Source: Methanothrix harundinacea
Lineage (GTDB): Archaea; Halobacteriota; Methanosarcinia; Methanotrichales; Methanotrichaceae
Assembly (NCBI GenBank): GCA_002502785.1
Contig: DAQG01000042.1
Location: 1-33,589, forward strand
Length of the DNA: 33,589 bases
Direction: 5' to 3'
Both the position numbers and the translations under genes were made by a program. Numbering within the stretch: the stretch's first letter is position 1; each line of letters starts with the position of its first letter. Below, piece by piece: positions 33,383 to 33,589 of this stretch. Below the pieces are notes generated by a model that saw nothing but the letters and a program-made list of their open reading frames with translations, made no database searches and was not told the origin of the DNA.

Positions 33383-33589
33383 GGCTCCTCGCTGATTTGT
33401 GTGGGTAAATTTAAGGGATCGCAGGTCCAGTAGTTTGGTCATAACGACTTCACTGTCGCTTTAAGTCAGAACGCTCATGAGATGTATCGCTACCATTTGC
33501 CCTGTAGAGCGGGACTCATGGCAGGCATTTGCGTGATTGAGTCCGCCTATCGCTATCCTGAAGTTACCCACACGGAATAGCGAAGAGCC
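33383..33589. mobile_element. 207-bp element with 26-bp terminal inverted repeats
   Basis: The left end (33383-33408) begins GGCTCCTCGCT and ends GTGTGGGTAA. The right end (33564-33589), read on the minus strand, begins GGCTCTTCGCT and ends GTGTGGGTAA. The two match at 21 of 26 bases and point outward, so they are terminal inverted repeats. The 155-base interior is too short for a transposase, so this is a MITE or an internally deleted insertion sequence. The GGCTCT tip suggests the ISL3 family (from memory, not sure). The right end falls exactly on the last base of the window. The left end is 13 bases from the start codon of the C25 peptidase gene. Confidence 0.7.

Noticed and set aside
1..33589. 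tRNA, rRNA or CRISPR array
   Set aside because: I read the intergenic stretches on both strands and saw no cloverleaf-like sequence, rRNA-like block or regularly spaced repeat series.

Overview
The window looks like a piece of a moderately GC-rich euryarchaeal chromosome, most likely a methanogen of the Methanothrix (Methanosaeta) type. Archaeal markers are the L37e ribosomal protein, an LSm protein, an archaeal PUA protein, the archaeal adenosine-specific kinase family, TATA-box promoters, and a decayed protein carrying an archaeal PGF-CTERM sorting signal. The genus is an inference from gene content. I see no rRNA, tRNA or CRISPR array.

Layout: (1) 1-1036, the 3' end of a DUF11-repeat surface protein. 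(2) 1478-4714, carB, followed by a perfect hairpin and a decayed transposase fragment. (3) 5111-11604, the most interesting block: a very large exported, membrane-anchored CobN/BchH-like chelatase, then a DUF2162 membrane protein, a MotA/TolQ/ExbB proton-channel protein and a DUF2149 protein with an ExbD-like transmembrane Asp. The two promoters of this block share a near-identical operator-like site. A PGF-CTERM protein gene broken by a frameshift and two stops follows. (4) 12101-17558, a secreted protein, argS, a DUF4139 protein, an AT-rich orphan PD-(D/E)XK nuclease-like gene and an Hsp20. (5) 17603-22850, pyrC overlapping an adenosine-specific kinase gene, a duplicated PhoU/TrkA-C regulator, and a run of membrane proteins that includes two tandem paralogs. 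(6) 22945-25348, a PUA protein divergent from an LSm-L37e-purF housekeeping operon. (7) 25425-29292, a methyltransferase, a glycosyltransferase, a heavily decayed PHP-domain pseudogene and a flippase-like membrane protein. (8) 29360-30331, an AlkA/Ogg-like DNA glycosylase. (9) 30343-33589, a mobile-element-scarred end with IS200/IS605-type hairpins, a secreted beta-propeller-like repeat protein, a C25 (gingipain-like) peptidase, and a 207-bp element with 26-bp terminal inverted repeats that appears to have removed the start of the peptidase's signal peptide.

How the genes work together: carB and pyrC both serve pyrimidine synthesis and purF serves purine synthesis. The CobN/DUF2162/ExbB/DUF2149 set has the composition of the Bacteroidota Hmu heme/metallo-tetrapyrrole system. 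I read it as an archaeal envelope machine that could use a proton gradient to load, strip or move a metal or tetrapyrrole outside the membrane. Its substrate cannot be read from the sequence.
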